In this document: in pieces, positions 1 through 12,380 of the stretch | How the letters are laid out: each line of letters begins with the position of its first letter | Position numbering within the stretch: the stretch's first letter is position 1 | Source of the DNA: Trichostrongylus colubriformis | Lineage: Eukaryota; Nematoda; Chromadorea; Rhabditida; Trichostrongylidae | Direction: 5' to 3' | Assembly (NCBI GenBank): GCA_963978905.1 | Contig: OZ022260.1 | Location: 46,459,551 to 46,523,550, forward strand | Length of the DNA stretch: 64,000 bases | Made by a program: the position numbers and the translations under genes | The notes under the pieces: model-generated | Database searches by the model: none | The model's input: the letters and a program-made list of their open reading frames with translations, nothing else | Told to the model about the DNA's origin: nothing

Positions 1-1284
1 TGACCAATATCGGGACCTAACCGTATGAAAGCCTTTGAATAATTTTTTGATTTTTTTATACGTGATACGTTATAAGTGTGAGTGAGTATGTTATACGTGA
101 TCTTATACGTGTAAGTGCTGATAAGCTAATGGTAAACTTGGAATAGAAGCTGAGTTCAGGTGAAACGGGTCTCGGTAGTGTTATGGATTAGCACATGATT
201 AAGTAAAACTAAATGTTACATGAACTACATACGAAGCCTACCTGCAAATAATCAAGCCTATGCATAGAGCCGTTATCCTTGGCTGACATCAGCACTGTAG
301 TCATCGCAGGGTCTCCTATACACAAATGATAAGCTTCATTGGTGAACAATAGGACTCACTGCACAAATTTGATAATTGCACTGACCTTCGGATCCCAGAA
401 ACTCTCGGTAGAGGTCAGTTTCGAGGCGAGACCGTGACGTTCGTGGAGTGTAGCCATCCCGCACATTGTCCCGTAAATGCAGCTTCAAAATCCCGCCTGA
501 ACGACTTGGATTGGAGGAAATCTCAACACTGGATGAATTGGGGGGGGGGGGGAAGGTGGGCAACAAGCAATCCTTTTGATGCAAGTACATAGGAATGTGA
601 AGAAATAAAGGAAGATGCAGGCATTCTAGCGGACCGTGTAAGCTTTCGATAGCGAGCGAAGTCCATTATCCCAGACAATTACTACTATGTAGTTATTCGT
701 AGATAATATACACCCAGACACCTCTGGCACCCCGTCACATTCGCACTGAGCAGTAGTTAAACGAAATTATTCGTGAGATTCACGACGCTATTACCTCTCT
801 TTACACAAGGTGAACAATTGAGATGATGCGGTAAGGGCATTCATCTCGCTTTGAGCACAGGAAATGGTTCATGACGGCTGGCCCAGGACCATTTCCGGGC
901 CTCACAGATGACAGTGGCACTCATTATGTCTTATCGCAGGAATGAAAATGTCAAGGAAATTGGCTTGTAAAATCAGCTTTACCAATATGAGCGATTCTTA
1001 GCAAAGTTCGTAGCTCTGCTAGGAATAAGCGATTCCTATCAATGGTATGAACTTTTCTTTCAGGATGTTTGTTAGAACCAGCCTTACCCTTTCCCAAAGA
1101 TTCAAGCGGTTACTATTGAGATGGCCCCTCTCGTATTCCCTCAGACTATCCCACTGATGATAGATAGATACGTTAGCGGTCGTCCCCCTCGCAGATTCCT
1201 TAATATAATGCTTAGCCCTACTTTCAAAACGCTCTAGATGTTAGCACTCCTCCTCCTTATTCCCATTGCCTAAGCACCCCAACC
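1..1284. other. No gene recognised
   Basis: Unique, mixed-composition sequence apart from the poly-G run. An acceptor-like TTCTTTCAG near 1068 has no convincing exon after it. Confidence 0.5.
540..552. repeat. Poly-G run (13)
   Basis: Thirteen consecutive G on the + strand. Confidence 0.95.
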
Positions 1285-1293
1285 TGCAAAGCT

Positions 1294-1529
1294 GGGTGTG
1301 TACCCTTATGTCAGGATGTCGCACGAAGACGATGCGTGACGAAGTATGTGCGAGTTATGCGCGTCGCGGTAGTTTGTTCTCAGAACGAATGCACAGTAAT
1401 GTTAGGGGCGTGATACGCAGCTGACTTGTAATCATTACGGGACCCAACAACACGGCGCCTTCAGCTCGTCCGCAGTGTTTCGCTTGCGACATGCTGCGGT
1501 GCGAAATCCTAACATAAGGGCACACACCC
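1294..1529. mobile_element. MITE with 9-bp target duplication, copy 1 (236 bp)
   Basis: The inverted ends GGGTGTGTACCCTTATGTCA (left) and GGGTGTGTGCCCTTATGTTA (read from the right) are flanked by TGCAAAGCT (1285-1293) and TACAAAGCT (1530-1538), a 9-bp duplication with one mismatch. This size points to Mutator-like or hAT-like mobilisation; which one is not decided. No coding capacity. Confidence 0.8.
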
Positions 1530-1885
1530 TACAAAGCTAAACCTTATGAGTCTTTGCCTCGCACGGGATACCGTTTGAGATTATGGTACAAAAATTGAGA
1601 TCTCACTGATCGGAGAAAAGAAAAATAAAAAGAAAAAAAAACGAGAAAAGAAATTAGCAACTCACATGATAATGAACAGAGAATAAGACCCGATAAAAGG
1701 AATACAAGTGGAAATTGCCCAATGAAGGTGCCCCAAAGTCGGAAAAAGCCCTTCAATGATATCGACTTGAGCACGACGAAGCACTCATTGGTTTTCGTCC
1801 CTGAAAACATCAGCTTCTCAAACTACGTGAACGACTAAATGAACCAAAATGAACTTACTGGGCTGGATCAATATTGAGGGAGGGT

Positions 1886-2614
1886 TTAAGGTGGAAAGCG
1901 GCTGATGAGGTGTTTCCCGCAATGCACAAAGCGCCCTGCCCTCCTCGGAAGACATGTTATGGATGAGGGCGCCTGAAGGGAACAAACGGATTGAATATGC
2001 ACTAATATAAAAAGCAACGGCGAAGACTGGACATGCGACTCGATAGTGGGAAAATGAAATAAAAAGTACAAATAAGATATGAATGGAGTAGAATCAATGA
2101 GCAGCGAAAATGGAAAAGCAGTAGGAAACTTAATAAGCAAATGAAATGACAGCCTCAGTACCGGCCGAACAGCTGAAACTCCTTCTTCAGGCCCTATGTG
2201 AAATGGAAATTTTTCATGGAGAGCAGTAAAAAAAACGTGAAGATGCAGAGCTTGAGGGCTCATATACATAACAGAAGCGGTCCGTAAAAAATGGAGCAGT
2301 AAGGCACGTAATATAAGAAGGTGCGCTAAGCAGCAGCTCACAAGCTGCAGCCTGTCAGTTTCGACCTCCCTTCTGATTATATAAATCCTTGGGTGACTTG
2401 GGTGACCATCCACGTTGCACCCTTGTTCGCTCCCATCATGTGCCATCATAGCACTGCGTCTAATCAAAAAAGAGCTCACATGGGTGCGGTTAGCGCGGGT
2501 CTTTGCGGTTACAGCGCTGCGATGGCACGTCGTGACGACGCGAACAGGTACAACCTGGATAACTATCCAAGGATCTGCTGCTCCTAAGAAGTAATCGACC
2601 GATCTGTTTGTCAT
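1886..2614 (-). CDS. Unrecognised long open frame (242 aa), doubtful
   Basis: This is the longest stop-free reading frame in the window. It is rich in His, Leu, Phe, Ser and Pro. The middle (about residues 80-110, LVSCCLAHLLILRALLLHFL) and the FPFSLLIDSTPFISYLYFLF stretch are hydrophobic enough for membrane segments, but no family is recognised. With this base composition a stop-free run of this length is unlikely by chance, although the + strand opposite is purine-rich, which favours spurious open frames on the - strand. No flanking splice sites or polyadenylation signal stand out. I keep it as a candidate only. Confidence 0.22.
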   Translation of the reverse strand: MTNRSVDYFLGAADPWIVIQVVPVRVVTTCHRSAVTAKTRANRTHVSSFLIRRSAMMAHDGSEQGCNVDGHPSHPRIYIIRREVETDRLQLVSCCLAHLLILRALLLHFLRTASVMYMSPQALHLHVFFTALHEKFPFHIGPEEGVSAVRPVLRLSFHLLIKFPTAFPFSLLIDSTPFISYLYFLFHFPTIESHVQSSPLLFILVHIQSVCSLQAPSSITCLPRRAGRFVHCGKHLISRFPP

Positions 2615-3244
2615 GGAGGTCCCTTCGTTCCCTGATTTCGAGCTCTTTGAATAGGAATTACGTCCCGCACCTCATTTATTGGTATCGGACATTAATACCC
2701 GTCATAACACACTCATCACTCCATGCTATGCCTTTAGTAAGAGTGGAACTGAAATGTGACTAGTGTTTTCAGACATCCCCGTGATATTTCACGATCCTTC
2801 GACTAAGAAAATGTATGAATGGTCTGAAATGGTGATTTCAGCGAACATGCCCCCACGAAAAGTGAGTGCAAAGTGAGGTTGCAGCAGTAGTGGTCAACGG
2901 ATGCAAAATTTCAGTATCGAAAGAAAGATTCTCTTAACCTCAAAGATGCCGAACCTATCGTTTCAGTGAATATGTGGAAGTGAATAAAGAAGTAATCGCT
3001 AAACGCTGCAGTTCACAAGTAAGAAAATTTGAAAAAATCACAAAAAAACGGAAAAGGTCTCGTCACACAGGCGACCAGCAATCGCTTCAAAATCTTGCAG
3101 TAGTCTGCTAAAATCCCATGGTTCTAATTCTTCATCGAGTCACTCTACGGGGTACAGTACATGAACAGCAGGACGAAAAGAATTGAGAAATTTCCTTTAA
3201 TCCGAAACAAAATCGAAAATCTGGATAAGGGCAACACGTTCGAA

Positions 3245-3455
3245 ATCCCGCCCAACATCTGAACTGCCGTCGGTGGGAAGAGCGCAGTTTCACTCACTCG
3301 GACGTCTCACCCTGTCGGCCGTCTTTTTGAGGGAGCTGAATTTCAATTGAATTCTTGTATATGAGCGTAAGACTTTGCGTGCGGCCTTTGGTAAGCAAAT
3401 ACAATATAAATATGTAGGTAACAGAAGAACTTGAATTTTCATAAATGGTTCCTCG
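3245..3455. repeat. Hairpin repeat family, diverged 3' member
   Basis: Carries the family tail in altered form (TAAGCAAATACAATATAAAT, ATGTAGGTAACAGAAGAAC). Upstream GC-rich segments are too eroded to fold clearly; boundaries are approximate. Confidence 0.55.
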
Positions 3456-3949
3456 AAATGGTGGTTATCCTCCTAGCATCAAAGACATTCAAGGATATGA
3501 TACTAAAATGAACCTCGACGAAGTGGAAATGGAGGGCCCTCCTGTACTAAAAACATTTTTCATTTTTTTAACTCACGAGTTACTGCACCCCATGATGCAA
3601 TTTTAGAGAAAGTCGCGTATCACTGTTTCTGAGAATGTCCGAAGTCGGGCTGTTGAAAGGATTTGACAGTCAAAAGAGGAACACTCCTTCGTAGCGAAAG
3701 TTATATCTTCGAGATCACCAGTTACAAAGTGACAGCTTTCGGTAATACATGGAACCGAGGTCAGATCAGCACAAGCTAAAAATGCTCAAAAACATGCAAA
3801 GATAAACAAATTGAAACCAGTGTGTGCAAGGGGTGCAAAGAAAAGTAACTTTTCCTCCTACACTTTCAGCCCTACTTTAGTCGAACTTCTGCCAATTCTA
3901 ACGAGGTATTTTCATCCCTAAAGTGAGCAGAGCTCACTCCAACACTGTT

Positions 3950-4113
3950 CTCCGGCGCCAGCAGGATGGCTATGCTCGCAGGCAGCGAAGTAGAGTTGCA
4001 CAGGATAGGTGCAGAGACGACGCAGGTAACGAGGCAGGGAGGTATGGGCGGAAACGCAGAGACACGCAACCACGTCCTGCCGCCGGCACCGCAGAGTATG
4101 AACGCGGCATATC
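3950..4113. mobile_element. TTA-target MITE family, degraded member
   Basis: The right half (CGTCCTGCCGCCGGCACCGC then AGAGTATGAACGCGGC, ending near 4113) matches the family end. The left terminus is lost or unrecognisable. Overlapping open frames at 3923-4171 and 3966-4310 come from this GC-rich repeat. Confidence 0.6.
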
Positions 4114-4497
4114 GGAAGTCCAGAAATCACCAAAACCAAGCAGTATCCGAGACAGATCGAACCTCAGCTAAAAAATTCAAAAGGATACGGCACAAGGAAA
4201 CACCGCAACACGAAATGCCTGACCAATCTTCTATAACTGCGAAATTGATGCGAAGCCGATCATTCTGCAAATTACTATTTTGCCTGCCAGAGCGCCGAGA
4301 TTGCCCGTGAACAGGCCTACTAGTGTTCCATACTCACGATGAAAAAAGCTGTGCTTTGCCCAACCGAAGAGGATAATATGTGACCAAGGCATCTCAAGCT
4401 TTATTTCACTATGTGAGCTCTCATGTTCCTGAAGGATAGCGCAATTCTATGAAGACAAACTTCTTTGTTAAAATGCAATTTCGTGAAAGTTAGCGAT

Positions 4498-4822
4498 CGG
4501 AGGATCTTGAATGTAAGCTAATGAATGTGTTGCCCTTGAAAAAAGAACAAAATGCCAACAGAAGAAAGGAAAACTCAGGAAAGTCATGGGAGGGATGAAA
4601 TAAAAATGCCTTTGCGTGACGCACTGAGCACTGCTTGAGCACCTGGGACAGAACTAAATTCGGAGGATTTTGAGTGTAAGCTAATGAATGTGTTGCCCTT
4701 GAAAAGAACAAAATGCCAGCAGAAGAAAAGAAAACTCAGGAAATTCATGGAAGAGATGAAATAAAAAAGCCTTAGCGTAACACACTGAGCACTGCTTCAG
4801 CAGCTGGGATAAAATTAAATGC
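4498..4822. repeat. Tandem duplication, about 163-bp unit
   Basis: Two consecutive copies start CGGAGGATYTTGARTGTAAG at 4498 and 4661. They differ by scattered substitutions and small indels, so the duplication is not recent. Confidence 0.88.
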
Positions 4823-5523
4823 TCATAAAAAAAGTACATTGGAATTCTTCGTGAAATCTGTGCAAAATACAGCGCCCTTTCCATCCTGTGCGAGATCGAT
4901 GACATTTTCAGTGAGATGAGATACGAGCACAACGAACAGCGAAGAGGCTCATATTTCCAACAAACCGTTAAAGAAGGCGAAAATAGCAGGCTCAGTACTT
5001 ATTCTCAGATAACAACTATTATGAAAATGAGAATTACATTGAATTCGAAGGATAATTATTAGTGATTGTGATGACGACTGAATCATCAATATCGCCGAGT
5101 TTTCGAATCGTAATTTTCTTCGCTTACTTTTGAGAACGAGTCCATCACCTTCAGAAATCCACATTTGGCTAGAATTAACGAAGTAGCTCAGGAGAGATGT
5201 GATGAAAGGATCAAGGGATTAGTCAGCTCGAGGTATTCAGACACGAACGACGAATTATGGACACTCATTTCAATGCCAATAACAATAAAATATCCTCGAA
5301 TAATGTAATAATAAATAATAATGTTAGCAATAATATAATATGTTCGACGCAACTACAAGATCAACTGGAAATAAAGTACATGCTGCCTGGTTCTGAAACC
5401 AAGTGGATGAAGACCGGGAACGATTTAATCCAAAACCTCCATACAATTTCTAGAGAATTTGTTAGAAAGCATAGCGATGACATGCCGGGAACAGTCAAGA
5501 TAATTAAATAATTACGGATTCGT

Positions 5524-6006
5524 TTACAGCTGCCCGGACATACGCATGACAAGTCGCTGGATCTCCTTGCATGCCACCGCTCCCACAATGGTTACTGAAT
5601 AATCAATTCTAAGAGGGATGCAGCTGACGGTAGCCTGCGATGCAAGGGCCTCATGCGATGTCGTAAAAACAGCACTTTCATAGCGACACCTCTGTTCGTT
5701 CACAAAGAAAACCAGGATGTCATAAGGAGATGAGGGAAAGTATACACGAAAGAGCCGAGGTGTGGGAAACGTCCAACCATTCATTTTCAGCAGACAACTG
5801 TTGTCTGTCTGTACAACGTTTGCGGCCGAGTAATGACGGACCGCCGCATCCGGCCAAAGTTCGTTTCGAGAACTCGCATTTGACGAGATCGTGACTGCAT
5901 TCGAAAGAGGCGATTTGGAGGAAGAAAATCGCCAAATGGCACGCAATGTAAAAGGTTGATGTTGCCGTTTGCAGAAAAATGTGGTAAGACGAGCAGTACC
6001 CGACAT
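5524..6006 (-). CDS. Unrecognised open frame (160 aa), candidate exon
   Basis: The frame runs from ATG at 6006 to TAA near 5526. The C-terminal half has balanced, protein-like composition, with stretches such as RLFRVYFPSSPYDILVFFV and SQATVSCIPLRIDYSVTIVG. The N-terminal half is Ser/Arg-rich and less convincing. Because the distal part looks best, it may be the last exon of a gene on the - strand, with the proximal part intronic. No family, signal peptide or clear membrane segment is recognised. Confidence 0.25.
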   Translation of the reverse strand: MSGTARLTTFFCKRQHQPFTLRAIWRFSSSKSPLSNAVTISSNASSRNELWPDAAVRHYSAANVVQTDNSCLLKMNGWTFPTPRLFRVYFPSSPYDILVFFVNEQRCRYESAVFTTSHEALASQATVSCIPLRIDYSVTIVGAVACKEIQRLVMRMSGQL

Positions 6007-9000
6007 TTTACTCAGCCCGTTTTCAGGACCAAAAAAGTGAGAGAATTCTGGTAGTTCCTGCGATGAACGTTATAATGATGTGATGATGTTTCATTCCCAA
6101 TGAATACGCAGGAAAGAAAAAAAACAGACGTGGAAGGTTCTGGAACGACGAGAAAAAAGAACAAGTTTGAGAGGGCAGCATACTTTGGCTCAGCAGGCGC
6201 TTCAAAGACAGCAAGATCTTAGAGCTCTGAGATGCTCGAATCCACTACCTTCGTCACAGAAACGACTGCATTCGTGAACTAAGATGGAAACGGAAGAAAC
6301 TAGGAATCAGAATAACTGTACGCGAAAGATGCATCAGAGAAATCGTATTGCACCCTCGAAGGCAGATAAGAAGGAGCGACAGAGTGTACGCGAATACTCA
6401 CTATGAGGAAATACTGGGGGCCCAGAAAGATGGTATGCGGGGCCATTCGCAGAAAGGGGCTCGCTTGAACACAACGAAGGTTTAGGCTAGCCAAGTTCCT
6501 CGAGCAGGAAGACCAAACACTGCATTGGACCGCCACACGTCACAGACATGTGTTTCAATCGATCGTCAATGGTGCAAGGCGCGAGGAGACACGTTCGCAT
6601 AAAGCGAACAAAAGGAACAGGTATCACTTTTTTGATTTTTGGCCATTTCCTCTCTTCTTCTTTATCGCACTTCTTAAGACCTCCATTTAAATCTCCACCA
6701 ATCGTCTTCATGCTCCCGTTAGTGGGAGAAACATGAGTGGGAAAATGCAGTATTGGTCCGAAGCACTGCCGAATACGATTACCACATAAACATACAAGTA
6801 CACCGTGAAAGTAAACATCAATAGTAACTAATATTTGTAATTTCAGCCTACTGGATGTAAGTGTGAAAAGAGCGTGACTAGAGCCCTCACACCTTTGGCT
6901 CCTAAAATGATTGGGATTGCTTACGACATATTTCCTTGAAGTAGCCGGCGGATATACTCCAGTGATGAGGAAGGTTGAATAGAAGGAGTAGGAAGCACAT
7001 ATCAGTTAAGGTATGAAAGAAGCAGAATGGAAATGAAGCGCCACGACTGAGGGTGCTCGCAGGTTCTTGTTTCAGGCCGGATTCGAAGAAGGTTCGAGAT
7101 GGTGTAAACTTGCACTAGAGAATGGTCATCAGCGAACTGAGCGTCTCCGTCGACCATTCAAAAAAAGCCGCTGCACCGATGACTCGAATGAACGCCTAAC
7201 ATATGTGCATCGACCGACGGCTGTATGAATCCCAGCGTGAAAGTTCCAAGAGGCTGGAACTGTCGTAAGAAGCGACCTGTGGCTCCCATGCGGTCCGCTT
7301 GACTGAACCGCCTCCCTTTAGCGACTCGCTATCCTCGAAAACCGGTTGGATGCAAACAACTTCACGGGTAATTATCTAGCTGGAACTACATATGAATGTG
7401 GTGCTGCTGCCGATCATTTATGCAGCAGCTAAGCCGAGACCCTACGAAAGACTTTATGATTGGAGAAAAAATTCACGAACGGCGCAGTAGGCGGGAATCT
7501 GCACCATGTCGTGTTTAATGCCCACCGTGAAAACATATTGTAGCGAAAATTCTCGTACATAGTGACACCTACGCAGAGAGCTAGAAGACACCTGATCCAC
7601 TAACCATGAAGGTCACAGCTATGCCAGCTCCAATTTCAGAAGCGCTTATGCATTTGAACGTGTGAACAGAATGAAACTCAAGCAAAGAGACAAGTGCGGA
7701 CAGAGCTTGGAACGCTTTCACAGCAGAGTCGCCCAATGCATATGTGAAACCCGAGTAGCGCGAGATTCGGGAAAAGGGAGACTTAGACAGCTCAAGACGC
7801 CATGGGTGAAATGGGACGCTGAGCAGAGCACAATGAAATTTTGATTTCTCAATAGCCCAAAAACCCATTTTATCAGTGATATTGACAGATTTGTACAACG
7901 ACCTTTTTTGAATGTATCGAAACACTCTCCCGACATAATGTATTGACGGTTATCATCAAATTGCAAAACAATAGGAGCGGAGACCTGGGCATTGTGGAAA
8001 CAATCTGCCTGATATCACTGAAATCAGACTTTCGCTTTATCCAGTAAGGCAAACACACCGAATCCATACGTTTCATCATCTCTATTAGACTTTGAAAACT
8101 GTACTAACGCTAAAACGGTGGGCACCGATTATCTTCATGATCAAATGAAAAAGAAAGAGTGCACAGAAGGCCCGGCCAAGGTGTCCATTTCTTAAACCGT
8201 TTTTGCTTTGCGTACTATCCAATTCAGAGGGAGGGCATTTTGAAGAATGTTGAACAGACCCGTGTCAATCCGCACACTCAAGCGTACATTTTTGCCCGAG
8301 TTTCAGAAAGAGATGGGGGGTGAGGGGAGTTCCATCTTCCAGCTACAGCGGTAGGAAGGCGCTCCCCACCCTAAGCACAGTCGAGTGTTCCATCGTTTTA
8401 AGCACTCGCCCCATAGTAAGCCACACTATAAAACCAGATTTTTCATTGCTATTCTCCCTGGATGCTCTCAACGCGAGCAGTTGGGGTGCGCAGCGTCGCA
8501 TCTGCGTACCATTACGGAAGTTGGCAGATTGAGGTAAACTCGTATACCGTCCAGAACCAATAGGATCCTTTTCGCGGATTTTTTGAAAAATTTGCGTCCA
8601 CCCCCCTCAAACCTCCAATTGGTTCTTCATAGAAAAGCGCTGCTGCTCACCTCATCTGAGCTGGAGAAGGTCAGGGCAGTGACGTAGAAAAAGGTGTTCC
8701 CTCGTGAATGTGCCCAGGTAATTACACTTAAAACACCATCTGCACTGACAAACAGCGACTGAACCACAGGGCATAACAGTGAACTGAAGGACCAAGAAAA
8801 TGAAAATCACACAGGGGCATTCCTTCGGAATCGCACACGTCCTCTTCATTAGTGAGCATATCGTGACACCCCAAAAATAAGCTAAGCTCGATACATGCGA
8901 ACACTTTTTTTGAGAGGTGAAATAAGAGGGAAATTTAAGAACAGGTAGTGCCTGTAACTACTAAGCAAGGTTAAGGGACTCTAGTGCAATGGGTGTGTGC

Positions 9001-9685
9001 CATTAAGACAGAAGACTAGCATGGCACGCCTGCCATGTGACGAGATGCATGCGATTCGGGCCCATCAATGGAGTCCCGAAGCGATTACTCCCAAAATGAG
9101 ACATGGAGTTTACTCATGGTTTTAAGACCCAATTCATGTGGCACGTGCTCCTACCCATCGCGTCGCAGTAGGACGTCGCAACAAGAATTTCCTTATTTGT
9201 CGCACACACCCCAGTTCAATTGGCGAAAAAAATTGACTACTTCTACTTAACACGCCGAGACACCTGGCCCACATATGTTTACGATTCACAGATACCTGCA
9301 CCTGCACACGATCCCACCACAAACCTATTTGCGCGATTCAACCGAGCACAGATTCCTTTTAAAGGAAAAATTTGGAAATGAGTGGGCTTGAGGCGGAACG
9401 CCTAATCAGGAAAAACGTCCTCGGAGTCAGTTAATCAACATCGTTGGAATAAAAAAGCGAAGTATCGCCTTGAATATACTTCCGTATTTCTCGACATGCA
9501 TAAGAATAAACCAATCTAAAACGATCAAGAGATGAAAGGATCAGTGTACAAACTCAAATTGCGGCTAGAAGAAAGATACATGAACCACACCAAATTCGCG
9601 AAGTATAATAGCTCCTCAATCAATAGACCGCGATCGAGTATAAGCCCTGAGGCCACAAAAACGGAAAAATTGGCGCAGCTCGTTA
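6007..9685. other. No gene recognised
   Basis: Only short open frames on both strands, none with a recognisable motif or flanking splice pair. Probably intergenic or intronic. Confidence 0.5.
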
Positions 9686-9855
9686 GGGCGCGTTCATACT
9701 GAGCGCCGACGGAGCGTGGCTTCCTTCACAGGCAGCGAGGCAGAGGCACGAGGAGGTGAAAAGTGACATGGGCGATGAGGCGGGGTAGCATAATCGTGGA
9801 CGGAGGAACACGCAGCCACGCCTTGCCGCCGGCATCGCAGACTATGAACGCGGCC
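9686..9855. mobile_element. TTA-target MITE, copy 1 (170 bp)
   Basis: The ends are inverted: GGGCGCGTTCATACTGAGCG at the left and GGCCGCGTTCATAGTCTGCG read from the right. TTA lies immediately outside both ends (9683-9685 and 9856-9858), a clean 3-bp target duplication. The interior is GC-rich and non-coding. Confidence 0.85.
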
Positions 9856-10491
9856 TTACATAGCCCGAGCTCCGAGCTGTGAAATGTGAAAATCTAATAA
9901 AACAATTCATTGGACGTATGTTAGTCAACAAATATATGAGGCAACTGATAAGAGTAGCGGACAAATGATACTTGAATGATAAGGGCGAAAGCATCGGAAT
10001 AAAAGAACAGCGGCAGTGAAAGATAAATGAGCTAAGCACCGAGACCAAGTTCCAGTTTAAACCAAAATCCGGCTTGTGATACCTTGTGGTGACGTATCTT
10101 GACGTGGATTACGACAAAAACAACGGGAATGGAAAGCAGCAGAAGTCTCACCTAGTGATCATCTGGCTGCTGACCCTCAATGGGATCCTTCAGCATCGAA
10201 CACTGACTGGAGAAATCCTCTTAGTCTTATTTAACCAGCTGGAGAGGATCGCTGCTGCAATTCGATTTCTCCGCCCAAGGCGACGGCTTTTTATAAGAAA
10301 TAGTTAGGACCAGTCAGATATCTGGCCAAAAATAACGGCAAGGAGGTAAAAATCGCGAGTTCGGGGTAGATGTGCCTTGCAAGGATTGCACGAAAATCCT
10401 TCAGGAGCCCACCACAAGGCTCAGCACCCAACCTGAGCGGAATTTATGGGAGTTTTTCCAGATAAAGGATCGTAATGTAAACGCTTCAAGG

Positions 10492-10590
10492 CTGATATAG
10501 TCATCATGAGTCTTATTTTCCTGAGAGTAATCTTTTTCAGCTGATATAGTCATCATGAGTCTTATTTTCCTAAGAGTGAATCTTGTTCAG
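10492..10590. repeat. Tandem duplication, 49-bp unit
   Basis: CTGATATAGTCATCATGAGT starts at 10492 and again at 10541; each unit ends TTCAG. The copies differ by a few bases. Confidence 0.9.
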
Positions 10591-10954
10591 CTGGAAACAG
10601 TGTGGCTTACCAAATGTCTTATGTGGGAGCTAAGATGCACTGAATTATCCCCTGCTGGACAAGACATCCCCAACATATCCGGGTTATTTCCAAGACCGTC
10701 CCCCGAAAAACTGAGCAGGGACATACGAACATTAAGGACAGAACGAGAACGTATGAATGAATCATAGAGAGACCAAGTCCCCTTATATTCCAATTCCCAC
10801 TGAAAATCAATTTCAGCACACATAGGATCAATAAATATTTCACACTGCTGCAGTAATTTCGAAAACCTGTTGAAAAATCAGAATTGTAATCAATCAGAGC
10901 CAGTTACGAGGTGAAGGCTTTCGAACACTTGACCTTTGAGCGCCCTCGGTACTA

Positions 10955-11852
10955 TTAGGTTGATTCATAATAAATCGGACAAATGGTAGTGATGATTTCT
11001 AGAGATCATAACTCAGTAACGAATTAACGAAAATGGACGCGCGAGGTACCGTTGGAATGAGTATGAAAAGCTCTTCAAAGTACCGCAAAATAATCACTCC
11101 AAAGTAAATTCATTCCGCCCCAATGCCGCACGATTTCAAGCGGTCCAGAGACCACATCCGCAACGTCATACTTTTTATATCGCTATCTGGCCAGGAACCC
11201 GCGGATATCGGCAGACGTCTGATAGAAGTTCACAAGGAGCATGCCCCCGGCAGAAGTACACTGTAGTTGTAGCATTCGAAGTTTGCGTCAGGCGACTATT
11301 CCATCGAAGACGAAAACCGCGGTTGGTGGAGCGTACACGGCGTAGAGTACTGGGAGCTGCTCGATGAAGGTACCACAGTATCCGCCGACGTCTACGTTCG
11401 TCAATTACGAGAATTGAAGGCCAATGTCCAAAGTTCGCTACGGCGGCGGTCACATGTCTACTTCCAGCACGACAACGTGTCTACTTCCACAGACCGCACT
11501 TCGCAAGATCGACCAAGGCCGAGCTGCTGTCGTACAGTTGGACCGTACTTCTATACCCACCGTACTCCCCAGACCTGGCCCCTTCAGATTTCCACCTTTT
11601 CTCCCACAGCCAACGCCACCTGGACGGCCAAGACTTCAAAACTCGCGACGAGGTCAAGGCGGCACTCGGCAACTTCTTCGAGCTCCAGCTTCCGGCCTTC
11701 TGGAGCAAGGGCATCCATGATCTGCCTATACCGTGGCAAAAGGTCATCGATAAAGATGGAGTATATTTCAAGTGAATCCCTGTTGTCGTAAAAAAGTTGT
11801 ACGACAATGATTAAAATTGGTAATTTGTCCGATTTATTATGAATCAACCTAA
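10955..11852 (+). mobile_element. Deleted mariner element, copy A (898 bp, TA target duplication)
   Basis: The ends are inverted repeats beginning TTAGGTTGATTCATAATAAA, with about 30 matching bases, and TA flanks both sides (10953-10954 and 11853-11854). The element is about 0.4 kb shorter than an autonomous mariner because the middle of the transposase is missing. It is nearly identical (about 10 visible differences) to the copy at 49569-50467, so both spread recently from one already defective source, needing transposase supplied in trans. Confidence 0.93.
11123..11775 (+). pseudogene. Mariner transposase remnant in copy A
   Basis: From ATG 11123 the sequence reads MPHDFKRS and continues through DNA-binding-domain text (DIGRRLIEVHKEHAPG) to a stop; a shifted frame continues GDYSIEDENRGWW. 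It then jumps to WELLDEGTTVSADVYVRQL, which in mariners lies after the first catalytic aspartate, so the first Asp and surrounding core are deleted. The second motif (QHDN...RPH) is broken by a short duplication of GTGTCTACTTCCA. The third motif is intact (YPPYSPDLAPSDFHLFS), and the C-terminus ends IDKDGVYFK and TGA at 11773. It cannot encode an active DD34D enzyme. Confidence 0.9.
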
Positions 11853-11867
11853 TAGTTGTGGAGTTCT

Positions 11868-11943
11868 GGAACGCGGTTGAGCTTTGAAAAAAACTCGTCG
11901 GCAGAGAATGCATGAAAAACCATTGCGACCCGCCATACACTCA
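11868..11943 (-). repeat. Coding-like duplicated segment, copy 1
   Basis: On the - strand one frame reads VAMVFHAFSADEFFSKLNRV followed by PE and a stop a few residues later. The matching segment at 12307-12380 keeps the same frame. It sits directly beside mariner copy A. Confidence 0.6.
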
Positions 11944-12306
11944 GCCTCATAAAGACCAAGGCACTCAAAATATCTATATAGTGATCGGTAGACAGTTTTC
12001 TGCTCTAAATGGCTTTGTAAACTGGTTCCTTTTTCAAAATAACCCGGTTGTTTAATATTTCTAAGGCTCGAATGGAATACAGGAGCCAAAAATCTGCTCT
12101 TTCAGTGCCTGCCATTCCCCGCTTATGAGTGAGACTTTATCATAGCTTTATTTGATAAGTAAATCGTAGTTATAAAGCAGATTGATCAATGATGTGTGTA
12201 TAATTCCCCTCAGAGGTTCTGATTGGAGGGGAGAGGGTCAGCTCCATACTTTGGCGATAAGCGATATTCAGCAGATGCCTAAAGTGAGATTTTTGCTTTT
12301 CGGGAA

Positions 12307-12380
12307 CACGGTTGAGCTTTGAGAAAAGCTCGTCGACACAGAATGCATGAAAAACCTTTGCGACCAACATCGGGTATTCC
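12307..12380 (-). repeat. Coding-like duplicated segment, copy 2
   Basis: On the - strand this reads VAKVFHAFCVDELFSKLNRV then PEKQKSHFRHLLNIAYRQS, open for about 75 codons in total (12170-12400). Differences from copy 1 are mainly single-base and preserve the frame; the protein is not recognised. Confidence 0.6.

Noticed and set aside
11414..11807. Overlapping 98-125-codon frames (and their twins at 50028-50421)
   Set aside because: Shadow frames of the mariner transposase remnant; the real frame carries SPDLAPSDFHLF.
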